From contig JAUJYZ010000761.1 of NCBI GenBank assembly GCA_033675265.1, positions 114,501 to 178,500 of the forward strand: a DNA stretch of 64,000 nucleotides, given 5' to 3'. The position numbers were made by a program, and so were the translations under genes. The notes beneath the pieces are model-generated. The model was not told the origin of the DNA and did not search any database. It worked only from the letters and a program-made list of their open reading frames with translations. Positions 1-12,134 of the stretch are shown in pieces (the first letter of the stretch is position 1; each line of letters opens with the position of its first letter). Source of the DNA: Actinostola sp. cb2023 (Eukaryota; Cnidaria; Anthozoa; Actiniaria; Actinostolidae).

Positions 1-723
1 ATCTCGTTAGCTTCTCTTGGTTGTATACCACCAACGTGCCACCGATACTTTTTATTGATTGCAAAGCAGCAATAGTTACTGAAGAGTTTTGACTACGTGA
101 TGGAGTCACACTTTGCCTTGCTCATCATCCAGTAGTTGAGAGAACGTATCGATGTTAACACTGCTCTCTTCAACCGTCTATCGAGAATAGTGTACACTAG
201 AGGGCTGATTGGCGCATTCGAATACCCCAACCATTTGGCAGTCAAGGCGACGTTATAGTCGATCGTTGGGTTGAAAAACTGTAGCAAAGACTAATCACAA
301 AGAATGGTAACCATGACGACAGAAACGTGCCGGTTACTATGGCGACAGTTCTGCTGCCTCTGAAGTTCCTCTGGAACTTTGCATCCCATTCAAGGGATCG
401 TAAAATTTGAACTCTTTCAGTTTGTTTGATGTATTTGGATGTGTACGTTGCATGAGATGAATGTTTCAGGTATTTGGCGAGAAGGAACATTCGTCCATAG
501 GCCAAACCAAGCACCGTGAAGGGAACGACGAAACTAACCACAAACACGAACAGGGAGTAACCTGACATGACAAACATATACACAATGCAATTAGTCGGAT
601 TGTCTCTTACTTTGAGGGCATTACTTATTATAGGCTTAATTCGTCCGTCGAACTTTAATTTATATGGGCTGTTGTAGATCAAACAATCCATTGTACCTAA
701 TGCATTGGGGATAAAGATCATCA

Positions 724-1022
724 TCAGTCTTCATCATCATAAGTCATCATTGGTCATCGTTATCATCATGCGGCCATCATCATCATCATCATCATCACCA
801 TTCTTCATCATCATCAATCATCGTTATCATCACCAGTCATCATCATCATCAGTCATCGTTATCATCATGCGGCCATCATCATCATCACCACCATTCTTCA
901 TCATCATCAGTCATCATCATCATCACCAGTCATCATCATCATCACCAGTCATCATCATCATCATCATCATCGTTATCATCATCAGTCATCATAAATCATC
1001 ATCAGTCATCATCACCATCGTC
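724..1022. repeat. (ATC/CAT)n microsatellite in the GPCR intron
   Basis: Irregular CAT/TCA trinucleotide tract filling about half of the 583-bp intron of the receptor gene. It stays open in some frames only because of its periodicity, so no protein is called. Confidence 0.85.
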
Positions 1023-1090
1023 GCCATTATTATATTCAATTACATTGTTTATCTAATGTGAATGTAAACATAGAGTCGAAGCCCTGTTAG

Positions 1091-1257
1091 CAGCTGCTTA
1101 ATAGATGTAATGGAGGATTTACACACTAAAATACCAGTTAACCGCGCAGTGGTCGCTTAATAGGGGTTCGACAGCTGCTTAATAGATATAATGGAGGACT
1201 TACACACACTAAAATACCAGTTAACCGCGCAGTGGTCGCTTAATAGGGGTTCGACAG
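1091..1257. repeat. two-copy 81-bp tandem duplication
   Basis: Two near-identical copies start with CAGCTGCTTAATAGAT at 1091 and 1172. Each ends in GGTCGCTTAATAGGGGTTCGACAG. The wording resembles the 'CCGCTTAATAGAGGTT' repeats at 24103-24262, so this may be a degenerate fragment of the same DNA-transposon family. Confidence 0.7.
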
Positions 1258-2256
1258 TAGCTATGGCATTAATAATTACTTTGTCTTCGAGGCATTGTTA
1301 CAAACTTCATTGATGCGACAACGATGCTGTATATCCAGATAGAAGTCACGATGTAAACACATCGTCTTACTGTCAGCACTACCATCCAGTCAAGGGGGTG
1401 AGTAACAGTCAGCCAACGAACAACACTGATTGCTGTTAAGCTCAATATCGATGCCACGCCACCAACAATGTCAACAAAGAGGAAAAACTGCATGGAGTGT
1501 CCTAGCATTGCAATCAGATCATCGATGGAGTACAGCTCCAACATAATCCACCAGGGCATACTGAACACCCCGATCAAGCAGTTAGCAAAGCACAGGTTTA
1601 AAATAAAGACGTACGAAGCGTTGAAGGTTCGTTTTCTCTTGATGAGAGTCAAACAGACCAACGTGTTGAAGAAGAGAGTTGAGACCATGAGAACAGTAGT
1701 GAAACTGATTCCAATGCATCGCTCGGCTATAGTGGTATGGTATCGTTGAGATGGCGAAGTTTGAAGGCTGTCGTTAGTGGTGGTGGTGGTGGTACGATTG
1801 ACCACGAGCATTCTTGTGTCGTCTATTCTTCTGTCTCTAAAAGTACACAACAGATTTAAAATGCAGCAACGAACGATGGACATACAATGTCTGCAATTCG
1901 CTCGCTCATCGATAAACGATGGCACTTGAATTTCAAGCTATCTATCAATTATAATGCATACTCAGTCGTAAAATCTTCACTCTCCGCCACACATCAACAT
2001 TCAGTTAAATACATGCCAACTGAAAGAAACAACGAGTGTCTGCTTGTGGTCGAATTCAAGACCACTTTGTAAACACAGTTTGCACTGTAGCCAATCATAT
2101 ATACAGCTCTTTGAACACTCGTGGCGCGCGCAATCCATGCATGATAGGTAGTCACAGAACCAATCAGTCATTCTTTGGCGGAGAGGAAGTTCATTTAACT
2201 TGCGAACAATAAAAATATAGTCAATGTTGAAGTCATTCAGCAAGCAAGCTGTCATT

Positions 2257-2800
2257 TAGCGTGTAATGCATATACACTCGATAGCGAAAATGTTAATATT
2301 TTCTAAAAATAGCTCGATGAGGTTAATTCGGGTATTTCGGAAAGAATTCAGCCGTGAGGAAGATCGCATAAAATGCTAAACAAATCAACCGCATTCTCTA
2401 GCCGAAAAAGCTCTCCAAATCGTCGGGTTTCTCATCTGGCACCATTTTTTTCAGACTGTACATTTAACTGTTAGTTTGTGAGCGACTTCGTTTATTGTAT
2501 GTTTGACTACCTTTAATTTATACGAAGATGTCTGAAATGGTCCTCTCCAAACCGAAGGACAAGTGTCGGTACAGATATTGTTGTTGACCAATCAGCCAAG
2601 TAATTTGGTTCAAAGGCGGCATACATAGTATATATCTAAGTTTCCTTAGTTCTTTGATCTAAAGCAATTTTAAGAAATGCCTTGACATTTCTTGATTAAT
2701 TCTCAAGCCGACATCTTTGCGTTGACCACTGGTTCGGGTAATTCAGCTTAATGTTTTAATTTGGCGTATTTCTCCACTGAGTCAACTAGGATCGACTGCG
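2257..2800. other. no recognisable feature
   Basis: AT-rich sequence upstream of the receptor gene. No convincing ORF, repeat or RNA gene was seen. A minus-strand 84-aa ORF at 2001-2255 is Cys-rich but has no recognisable domain and could be 5' flank of the receptor. Confidence 0.4.
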
Positions 2801-2810
2801 CGTTTCTATA

Positions 2811-2969
2811 GAGTCTTTTTCGTATGAGTGGGAAAGTTACAGTACCGCGCCGTGCCGTATTGAAAGAGTTTGATTGGATGAGATGCATCTGCACGCTTTT
2901 TGGTTGGTTCAGAAAGGAAACCATTTGAGTGTCACGGTACCGTAGGTTTCCCACTCATACGAAAACCAC
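2811..2969. mobile_element. MITE, 'GAGTCGTTTTCGTATGAGTG' family, copy 1
   Basis: Terminal inverted repeats read GAGTCTTTTTCGTATGAGTG on the left and CACTCATACGAAAACCAC on the right. The element is bounded by TA on both sides, as expected for a Tc1/mariner-type non-autonomous element. Other copies are at 45373, 55848 and 59302. Confidence 0.75.
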
Positions 2970-3480
2970 TATTGAGTTGAAAACACTTGACCACGTGGCC
3001 AGCGCATATGTAACAAAGCTTTCCATTAGGAAAAACGAGTCTAACTGCATGATAATTGAAGGGCAGATGGATTGAAGAGTAATAAATGAACGATGCTTAT
3101 TGTCGGGATATATGTGTGTTGTTCGCCTACTCAACAATCATAGTTGGTCTCAATTAGTTACTCAGTTCAGGGCCGGTTACTGAGATTCTCAGTATTATGC
3201 GAACTCAGCCGTATTTTAAAAGCAGTTGGCTTGTAATTTGGGTTTTCTCTTCTGTCAATGCAACTCAACATAAAAAATCAGATAACTTAAAAATATAACT
3301 CAGAAGACCCAGCAAATGGAAACCAAATATGATTTTGAGCTAAATTATGGATCATTTGGTGGACGAATGTATTTAATTTTGAACTTGTTTGAGTTTTGAA
3401 GCGAACAACCAAGTTCCAGCCGACTGTTTGAATGTCTGAGTTGGCATAATACTGAGAACCGCAGTAAAATGAATTTAATA

Positions 3481-3514
<34 letters not shown>

Positions 3515-3592
3515 ATAATAATAATAAAAAAAAAAAAAATAAAATAAAAAAAAAAAAAAAAATAATAATAATAATAATAATAATGATAATAG
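3481..3592. repeat. poly-A / (AAT)n low-complexity tract
   Basis: Long A runs interleaved with AAT units. The hydrophobic minus-strand reading frames across it are artefacts of low complexity. Confidence 0.9.
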
Positions 3593-3698
3593 GTTCTTGA
3601 AACGCATAATAGCTCACGAGTTTAAAGTGCAACTAACCCCTGTGAGATTGTTTTAAAAATATATTCAATATAAGCTGAATAGTTGGTGGGTTCAGTAT

Positions 3699-3993
3699 TT
3701 TGTGATTTGAACCTTGCGTTTATGAGTTATAGAGGTTTGAAATCTCAATATGCAACTTTGATGACGTCTACTAAGACTACACCCTTGTGCTGATGATTAT
3801 TGACATTTGAAAACTTACAGAATATTTTCACAGTCATTATAAATGATTTTATAACTTTCTCCCCATTTCAAAAAATAAGTTATTCTTGAAAAAAGTATAA
3901 ATAAGTTATGGCAAATTCCTTAGTAGACGTCATCAAATTTGCATATTGAGATTTCAAACCTCTATAACTCATAAACGCAAGGTTCAAATCACA
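3699..3993. repeat. internal inverted repeat, about 75-bp arms
   Basis: GTGATTTGAACCTTGCG at the left is mirrored by CGCAAGGTTCAAATCAC at the right, with near-perfect pairing for about 75 bp. The same sequence family recurs at 44535-44839, so this is a dispersed palindromic element nested in the larger one. Confidence 0.8.
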
Positions 3994-4861
3994 AAAAGAT
4001 AAAGATATCCGAATCATCCGTCTGCAGTCAGTACGTACTTGGGACGTCCAGTTGAGGTTGCATATTTATGGTCAGATGGTTCTGCATATGATAACGTCTT
4101 TCGTTTGTTCGTTGTAATGAAGGCGCGTCAGTTTGTTTTTGTTAATGAAACGACATCTTTCAGAGTGGGCTCACACGCGGAATCGGCGTATGCGTTTGTA
4201 TGTGAAATGAGCGTGTTTAATGTCCGTGTTTTATCGGCCATAAAGATCCGAGCCGTCTGGCTTCAGATATATTTAAGCTTACAAAGCACTATTTTCAGTC
4301 AATCATGCTTGTTGACGTTGTTGCGGTACATGCACTCCATTATGAAACTATCTCTTTGAAATACAAAACACTATTCAGTTTAGCAGCATTGAAACAATTA
4401 TATTCAATATTGATGAGTTCGTGGACCGGCCATTTCAAAAACACTCGAGATCTTTCAGAGTGGACCCACACGAATTGGCGTATGCGTTTGTATGTGAAAT
4501 GAGCGTGTTTAAAAGGAAGTGATCGATGGCCTTAACTTCGATACAACATTATTTCTCTTCTGCATACTAGACACAACTGCTTCTCTCTCGATACAGCACG
4601 AGCTTCTACACAGCACTTCTAGTCGGTAGTCGTGGAACGATGAGTTAGCACTTCTATTAACGATGACCCAGCACTTCCAGTCTTCGAACCTAGAGCGAAC
4701 AATACTTCGAATTTAGTTTGATATACGCTCGGAAACTATTTGACCCGTTTGAGTGAATCATACTTTCGGAATTACTTCATTAGGCGTTCGGATATCATCG
4801 CTCCCGTTTTCAGCCAATCGAAATCCTGAAACAGACATTCCTGACCGATACTTATATATAA

Positions 4862-4992
4862 TCGTGCAATTTTGGTTCGATTCGGCGAAATATCAGGGCG
4901 AGTTAGGTCGAGCCATGGTTCGTATTTTGGCGAGACGTAGTCGAGACCTAACGAGTCCTGATATTTCGCCGAATCGAACCAAAATTGACCGA
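4862..4992. repeat. hairpin / palindromic element
   Basis: CAATTTTGGTTCGATTCGGC on the left pairs with GCCGAATCGAACCAAAATTG on the right. The arm extends through the ATATCAGG and GTTAGGTCGAG motifs, leaving a short loop. Confidence 0.8.
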
Positions 4993-5555
4993 TTATTTAT
5001 TTATCATCCCACTCTTTTCGCCGAAATGAAAGAATTTCACTAAAAACATTGAGGACGATTTTTCAAAATACAAACTTATTAGCATATTGTCGGCACGCGT
5101 TCGTGAGTTTGAGAAGTGGCGGGAAAAGTTCAATCGTTCGCAGTTTTATTCTAAACGTTTATTTATCTTTTGAATGAAACATATTTTCCTTTAAAATGAC
5201 CAGAAGTAATATAAAAATACAATGGTTTCTTATTTAGAACCACATTTTAACCAACTGTCCGTGATATATGATATCAGGACAGTAGAGTGTCCTGATACCG
5301 TATAATATCAGGACAGTAGAGTGTCTTGATACGGGAGAATTCTCGATTGTGATTGGTTGAAACAAATATTGGGGATGATAAGATCAAATACTTCGCATTT
5401 TGTGGCCAACGAAAAAAGAAAAAAAAGAAAAAAGAAAGCGCATTTTATAACTCGGCCTATAACTCGAGTAATTATACTGAACCCACCAACTATTCAGCTT
5501 ATATTGAATAGATTTTTCAAGCAATCTCACAGCAGTTAGTTGCACCGACTTTAAA

Positions 5556-6129
5556 ATCAAAATCATACCTAGTACTATAGTACTGCATGAGAAAATGAAA
5601 AATAGCGCACTTTTTAGATGATAGAAAAACTCTACTTTTTATTTCGCGTCATTTGGTTGATCAGCGTGAGCTATGCGTAGCGTCGCACTCGTTTGATGGA
5701 AAGAGCAAGATAATACTCAGACGTCAGGTTTGGAATAAATTTGGCCACGAATTGTGACAATTTTATTCAATGACAAATATAATGAGATTATAAAATCAAC
5801 TCTCTCCAGCAAAGGTGGGGGAAATAACCGCCACCCGCTGGAACAAACAAAACTAGAACAATCATATAAACCACAGGCTGGAGTAATGGGGAAGGTGGTG
5901 GGTAAATTTCTTTCTGAATTGTAGTCGCTTGTCTTCGCTATCAGTGATGAATTTGGGAAGGGGGTTTGTAGCAGTGTCCTGGTCTTTTATATCGGAAGAT
6001 TGGACACGTGCTACACCTTGTCACGTGCTACGCCCTGTCACGAGACTACCCTATAGTCCCCAACCACCGCCCGCTATAGTCCCCGACTACCACCCTGTTG
6101 GTGATTTGGGTTGAGTATACAATAATTAA
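5556..6129. other. no recognisable feature
   Basis: Mixed-composition spacer between two mobile elements. A 61-aa plus-strand frame (5929-6114) has no recognisable domain. Nothing else was seen. Confidence 0.4.
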
Positions 6130-6135
6130 CGTTAC

Positions 6136-7514
6136 TATGCTTTACCAAAAGGGACAAAATATCAAGTTGTCGATATATACATTAAGTTATCGATATTTAT
6201 ACATCAAACTGTAAATATATACATCAAGATTCAAATATACATCAAGATTCAAATATCACAGGTAGCCCAAAGCCAAGCTCAAGCCGCTGTACTTTGCTGT
6301 ACATACTGTACTGTTGGCGCCGATTCATTATACTGTAGGCTCGGAAAACGTGGAGAGAACGTGGTCGATCACATGTGGCGGACACTCCAACTGGGTCAAC
6401 TAGAAGGACTGGAAGTTCTTCCAGCGTAAATCTGAATGAATAAGATCTAGCGTCTGTAGTTCGACGAGTCTATGAAGCGATGAATCGACAGACAAACACC
6501 AGTGCTTCATAGCCTACGCATAGCCGTTACTTCGGACACGGTTGAGGATGAGCTTAGTCGCCGCTTTCAAACGCCGCGTAGTCGGCAAAGCGGCACTTTG
6601 ACTACACTACCGAACCAACTTCCATATATAAGCCATCGATAATCATGCCACGTTCTTATAGCGCTCTTTTTCTAGTGTAACTCGGTACAACATCATATTC
6701 CGGGGTTGGTAATAGGATCAATTCTTTTCTTGTCACTTGCGACTCAGAGGCTTTCTTACATGCATGCAGCTGGTGCTTTTCCTTTTCCCTTGCCTTTTCC
6801 TTGGTACTGTCCGTAGTTGACTAAAGGGTTATATGGAAGTTGGTTCGGTAGTGTAGTCAAAGTGCCGCTTTGCCGACTACGCGGCGTTTGAAAGCGGCGA
6901 CTAAGCTCATCCTCAACCGTGTCCGAAGTAACACTGAGCTATTCGTAGGCCGGCTATGAAATACTGGTGTTTGTCTGTCGATTCATCGCTTCATAGACTC
7001 GTCGAACTACAGACGCTAGATCTTCTTCATTCAGATTTACGCTGGAAGAACTTCCAGTCCTTCTAGTTGGCCCAGTTGGAGTGTCCGCCATGATCGACCA
7101 CGTTCTCGTTATCCGAGCCTACAATCGGCGCCAACAGTACGTACAGTACAGGACTGTACAGCGGCTTGAGCTTGGCTTTGGGCAGCTTTGGGCTACCTGT
7201 GATATTTGAATCTTGATGTATATTTGAATCTTGATGTATATTTGAATCTTGATGTATATTTGAATCTTGATGTATATTTGAATCTTGATGTATATTTGAA
7301 TCTTGATGTATATATTTGAATCTTGATGTATATTTGAATCTTGATGTATATTTGAATCTTGATGTATATTCGAATCTTGATGTATATATTTGAATCTTGA
7401 TGTATATATTTACAGTTTGATGGATATGTATAAATATCGATAACTTGATGTATATATTTGCAACTTAATGTATATATCGACAACTTGATATTTTGTCCCT
7501 TTTGGTAAAGCATT
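6136..7514. mobile_element. foldback transposon with 6-bp target duplication
   Basis: Two long arms mirror each other. The left arm is about 6136-6625 and the right about 6828-7514, around a 200-bp spacer. Ends begin ATGCTTTACCAAAAGGGAC. The direct repeat CGTTAC flanks the element at 6130-6135 and 7515-7520. Subterminal tandem repeats of about 18 bp (ATATTTGAATCTTGATGT) are about 12 copies on the right arm and 2-3 on the left. Variable subterminal arrays are characteristic of foldback elements. No transposase was found. Confidence 0.85.
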
Positions 7515-7615
7515 CGTTACGAAATAACGCGCCATAAAAATACCATTATCTTTGTCATATAATGGTTGTTTTTTTCAGTAGTTGAGAAGTTAATGCAGCA
7601 CGGCTTTCAAGTTAA

Positions 7616-8386
7616 GGTAATGCGATCGTGCAATTTTTTGTCGAACAATTTTTTTTAAACTTGGCACAAATATTGATTTTGAGTGCTAGAGTAGAAAAAT
7701 GAAATAAAAAATAGGGGTCACCGAATCCATTGAGAAGATATAATTTTTCAAAGATGGGGCTTGCGGCCATCTTTTCTGGCAAAAATGGATAATGGAATTA
7801 CAAGCTCTTGCTGTCCGTATAGGTCAGTAATAATAAAAGCAATACTTTCAAATGATACATGTGGTAACATAATATAATGAAAAAACCGAAATTTGTCATT
7901 TTATTGTGTTGAACAATAAGTTTTCAACGCAAAAATTTCAAAAACAATGACATTTTGACCGTCCTTTACGATCCTATTTTTGGACATTTTGGCGATTTCC
8001 TTAAAATTTAGCTCGAAGACCTACCTTCATTTTTGGATATATTTTAGCTTTCATAAATACCTACTTACGGGAAAAATATCAGGTTAGGTCACCGTGTTAG
8101 ATTTTTAGATATTCGCCGTTGAATATTAAAATGCATGATCCGCCATATTGAAAGAGCTCTACCACAGGAAGCCCAACCAATGAAAAGTAGTTCGAAAATG
8201 AACACTTCGTAGATTTACTCAAAAAATAGCTCGAAGACCTGTCTTCATTTTGTGATATTTTCTAGCTTTAGTTGACCTAGACTTACAGTGGAAAAATCAG
8301 GATAGGTCACCGACTTAGATTTTTAGATAATCGCCGTTGAATATCATGCGCAGGAAAGATGCGCACGATTGCACGATCGCATTACC
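7616..8386. mobile_element. TTAA-flanked element E1, GGTGACCCC family
   Basis: Inverted ends GGTAATGCGATCGTGCAAT (left) and ATTGCACGATCGCATTACC (right) are each flanked by TTAA (7612-7615, 8387-8390), which suggests a piggyBac-type target site. Inside are repeated GGTCACCG motifs and, on the minus strand, CGGTGACCCCTATTTTTTAT. The latter is shared with the elements at 25648 and 52394. No ORF for a transposase was seen. Confidence 0.7.
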
Positions 8387-8399
8387 TTAAGTGACCCAG

Positions 8400-9540
8400 T
8401 TCTGCAACTTAAAAAACTCTGGAAGTCATTTTATCATTTCAAAAGGTACATTCAGAAACAATTTATCTCTCAGCACGGTCTATCGATAACACACCAAAAC
8501 AACAACAGCTCTTTTAACAAGGACCTTCTCACTCAAGTTAAAGTGTTTTTGTAGAATGGAATCATTATCAAGTATAAGAACCTTCGCGTTATATCTTCAG
8601 CTGCTGTATATTGCCGGACAATTCTTGGAGTACACGCTACGTACATCATAGCCTCCATATTAAAGGTTCCCAAATACAAAGCATTCCTCATTAGCTTCTC
8701 TTGTTGGTTCATCCAATATGGCGGCTGAATCTTTGTTATTTATTTCTCAAGGGATTTGCTATACGTACTCGATGAACAATACAGCCTTCTACGTACTTAT
8801 AAAAGCTCTTCTATAGTTTCTTTATATTTAGATCAATAATGCTTTTTCACAAAGGCTGGCAATGGGAGAATGCTTGCAGCTGTTGCTTGATAATTAGAAT
8901 CAGATCTGTGAGATCGGAGGAAACAAATAGCCTAACAAACAAGTGGCCCTCTTCTAAATAAAGTACTTCGCCAAACGTTGCAATCAGTAGAATGCTTGGT
9001 ACGGTAGCTATAGAGAGCATGTTTGGGTCAAAAGTGACATCACACGAGCAAAACTCCGAGAATTGTCCGAAGATGAAACGAAAATCCGCTATTTTGAAAA
9101 TCGGATTTTTCGTCAACAACAACCGGACATATCTTCCCTTTGCAAAAGATTTTATTAATATGTTCCGCTTTCGATTAAAATAGCAAAAATAGTATCGGAT
9201 TCTTGGTTGCATGTGACCTTTAAGTCACGTTTAGATGAGTTAAAACGTTTAGTATTTTTAAAATCTCCATCTTGCATCCTAATCTACCCGTCATTATAAC
9301 CCCCGGGCACTCCCCCCAAACACTGACACAACACCGGGGATTAGACGGTGAGTGGGCCATTTGATGTTTGTAATGAGAGCGAATACCCGGGGCATTTAAG
9401 TGTGTCTATACTCCCCGCCCTGTCCTTGAACACGATGTTATGAATCACATATACTTACAGTCATTGTTTACGTTTTAATATTTAATATAAATCCATTGTA
9501 ATAAATAACTTAGCTATATTAGACTATATTGATATTGTAA
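8400..9540. other. no recognisable gene
   Basis: Overlapping ORFs on both strands at 8847-9212 have no identifiable domain. A short CCCCGGGCACTCCCC / ACCCGGGG palindrome lies at 9300-9400. Confidence 0.4.
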
Positions 9541-9552
9541 AATACCATGCAC

Positions 9553-9555
<3 letters not shown>

Positions 9556-9641
<86 letters not shown>
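9556..9641. repeat. (ATT)n microsatellite
   Basis: Uninterrupted ATT repeat of more than 25 units. Confidence 0.95.
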
Positions 9642-9901
9642 TATATAAAAAAGAAAATGTAATATTATTATTATTATACAGCGATTTGCAAAAATTCTGT
9701 AAAATCCTAATATATCGATATCGATATATAGTAATTTGCATAATCCTAATTCTTTGATTTTAACTATTATTAAACCTGAATCTAAACCCAATTAACATGT
9801 GTAGTGTGTATGTGAAAAAACAATTGAAAAATTTGAACTTTAGAGGGCTTATTCAGCCATTTTATGATAGAAATTACCCACAATGCACCCGATATATACA
9901 G

Positions 9902-10016
9902 CTTATTTGACATTTTAGTGTGTAGTACGGCTGGATATTTTTACGAGTCTGCAGTTAAAATACAAAGACAAGTAAAAATTTCCAGCCTTACTATACACAC
10001 TAAAATGTTAAATAAG
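9902..10016. repeat. hairpin element
   Basis: CTTATTTGACATTTTAGTGT at the left is mirrored by ACACTAAAATGTTAAATAAG at the right. Arms are about 43 bp with a 25-30 bp loop. Confidence 0.8.
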
Positions 10017-10095
10017 TTATTGATTATCCAACCCTTTTGTGATGCGAAAAATACACTCATCCCGTGAACGATATTTATATAAAAGTGCGCGCGCG

Positions 10096-10172
10096 AAATA
10101 GACGAGTAAAAATATCGCTGGATATTTTTACTCGCTCCAGTCCTACTCGCGCGATATTTTTACTCGTCTATG
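10096..10172. repeat. short hairpin element
   Basis: ATAGACGAGTAAAAATATCGC pairs with GCGATATTTTTACTCGTCTAT, and the core repeats the same GGATATTTTTACTCG wording. Confidence 0.7.
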
Positions 10173-10325
10173 TATAGTTGGATAATAAATTGATATATTG
10201 ATATATATTGCTTTTACAGAATATTTGCAAATCGCTGTATACAAAAAAGAAAATGTAATATTATTATTATTATATACAAGAAAGAAAATGTAATATTATA
10301 GTAACAAAAATAAACGTTGATTGAG

Positions 10326-10384
10326 AAAAAAAAATATATAAAAAATAAAATAAAAAACATAAATAAAAAAAAAAAAAATAAAAA

Positions 10385-10436
<52 letters not shown>
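10326..10436. repeat. poly-A low-complexity tract
   Basis: A runs with occasional T. The phenylalanine-rich minus-strand frames over it are artefacts. Confidence 0.9.
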
Positions 10437-10917
10437 ACATTGTGTATAACAAAACAATCGGTCACTGTGAATCTGCACTAAGCGCGCAGATTTTAAAGTA
10501 TTCTTCTGTAGAGCACACCTCTGATCTGTTGGAAATCTCCATTTGTTTTGAAAAGGTTAGGGTGTATAAATAAAGCCGATCTCATATCTCATATCAGAGT
10601 AAGGAGTTCATCATCACAAAAACAAAAGATGTTTGTTTAATTGATTCAGCTGGGCGCCGGTAAATCACCTCGGGCGATCCTGATTGGTTCTATCATATTC
10701 TTAGAAACTTAGTGATTGGCTGAATAATATTCGAAGAATGATGCTTGTTTTTGCCGACTGTGACAGGAAATGTTCATTATAGAACTAGTGACAGGTTCAC
10801 GGCTTATCTCAAACAAAAAGCCGCATCATCTGTCTGTGTGAGTGAATTCAAAAGTAAAAACTTGGATAAAACAATAATTATTAAATTAGATATTATCTTG
10901 AATAGCTTCTGTAAATA

Positions 10918-10987
10918 ACAAACCATCAACTCTTTTTGCCTCGCTTGTGGAGTCCATAAGCAAGGCCAAAAGAGTCGATGGTTTGTT
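10918..10987. repeat. small inverted repeat
   Basis: ACAAACCATCAACTCTTTTT is mirrored by AAAAGAGTCGATGGTTTGT with a short GC-rich loop. Confidence 0.7.
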
Positions 10988-11009
10988 TATCCAATTCCCC
11001 CGACCCGGG

Positions 11010-12103
11010 CGATTTTATATTTTACGCCCACTTCAAGATGGCGCCGGATATTTCCGATGATGGCCTGCATGGAATCTACTAATATGAGCAGCTCAATTTC
11101 CGGTGAATCGTCTTCGTATTTTCTTCGAGTTCACATAGAGTATTCTTGGCATTTTCTTTGTTGGCTAAACTGCAATTGCAATAAATGTTGAAGGCCACAT
11201 CGTGTCAAACAATCCGCAATCCGCAACTATCCAATGGTGATGAAGTTGGATTTTCATTCACTTTAATACTGTATGGCTATCTATAAACAGATTGTTCCCC
11301 TCTCAAAACACTTTAAAGAATATCCAGCTTTATGTGAAAGTTTCTACTCATCGATCTGCTGTAAAGCGCTTGCTTTTTAGTGGGCCTAACTGATGCGAAT
11401 TAAGTAAGCTCACACTTTACGCCCACTAAAAAGCAAGCGTTTTACAGCAGATCGATGAGTAGAAACTTTCACATAAAGCTCATGGATCTTCTTTAAAGTG
11501 TTTTGAGGGGAACAATCCGTTTATAGATAGCCATGCAGTACAGTAAATGAAAATATGCAGTGGCTATTCGTACGTGAGTCGAATATTTCTATGATTTTAG
11601 GAAAAGTTGAAGAAACGTATTGAATCCAAACTATCCTATCTTTGTTAAGACGTACAAAGCGATTCAGAACAGCTTTCTAAATTTCGATTCCATGTTTTGG
11701 TTTACGCTGGGCACAGTATATGAGACTGAATAATTTAATTCTGGCGTGACACATCAGACTGCCGTACGCCGAATCTCATTTGTTATTCGTACGAGTCGAA
11801 TTTTTCCATGATAAAGAATGTTTTATCTTATATGCCGCTGTCTTGATGTTTAGTTGTCCTACAATATTTATTATTAGGAGGACCAGATTGGAAAAAAGCA
11901 TAGCTTTATCTGTAAATTCCTCGTTAAATAAAGTGTTATTATTACGACTTCGCATTGGCATTTAAAATTTTACTCGCGTACGTTCATACGGTAGCAAATG
12001 AGAGTCGAAAATAAAGCTCCAACTTCATCACAATGAATCGTTACAGACGGTTATTCTTTTTGTTCTACGCCAAATGTGCAAGTGGTCACCATAGCGCATG
12101 CGC

Positions 12104-12134
<31 letters not shown>

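Larger units (their letters stand above)
93..1811 (-). pseudogene. aminergic-like class A GPCR, two exons, frameshifted before TM7
   Basis: A seven-transmembrane receptor is split over two exons. Exon 1 runs from an ATG at 1811 down to 1280 and carries TM1-TM4. Exon 2 runs from 696 down to 93 and carries extracellular loop 2 and TM5-TM7. The 583-bp intron is phase 1 on both sides and reads GTAATT...TTAG on the minus strand. Seen motifs: Asp at the 3.32 position (FLFVDIVGG), SWLP in TM6 (for CWxP), VVPF and a conserved Tyr in TM5, and WLGYSNAPISPLVY in TM7. The WLGY part is typical of monoamine receptors. Departures: DRY reads VRW, NPxxY reads SPLVY, and no Cys is seen at 3.25. TM6 and TM7 lie in different frames overlapping at about 242-287, consistent with loss of one base near the T run. 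An N-glycosylation site (NRT) lies before TM1. It could be a pseudogene, a polymorphic null allele or a sequencing error. An upstream in-frame ATG at 1925 is possible, but an acceptor-like TTTTAG lies between it and 1811. Confidence 0.72.
3621..5555. mobile_element. 1.9-kb element with about 80-bp terminal inverted repeats
   Basis: The left end (3621-3697) reads TTTAAAGTGCAACTAAC and continues through GCTGAATAGTTGGTGGG. The right end (about 5467-5555) is its reverse complement, with a few small indels. Inside are a second inverted repeat (3699-3773 against 3919-3993), a hairpin (4862-4992), two copies of a motif around TATGCGTTTGTATGTGAAAT (about 4185 and 4480), and a short tandem repeat of ATATCAGGACAGTAGAGTG (5270-5330). 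No transposase is visible. Other reading frames inside, including a 106-aa one at 4039-4359, have no family resemblance. Confidence 0.7.

Noticed and set aside
2001..2255. Cys-rich 84-aa minus-strand frame as a secreted peptide gene
   Set aside because: No signal peptide, irregular cysteine spacing and no splice evidence; left as 5' flank of the receptor gene.
4039..4359. 106-aa plus-strand frame
   Set aside because: Inside a terminal-inverted-repeat element, spans an internal duplicated segment, and shows no recognisable domain.
7193..7513. 106-aa frame with repeated SRFKYT text
   Set aside because: Lies in the subterminal tandem repeat of the foldback transposon.
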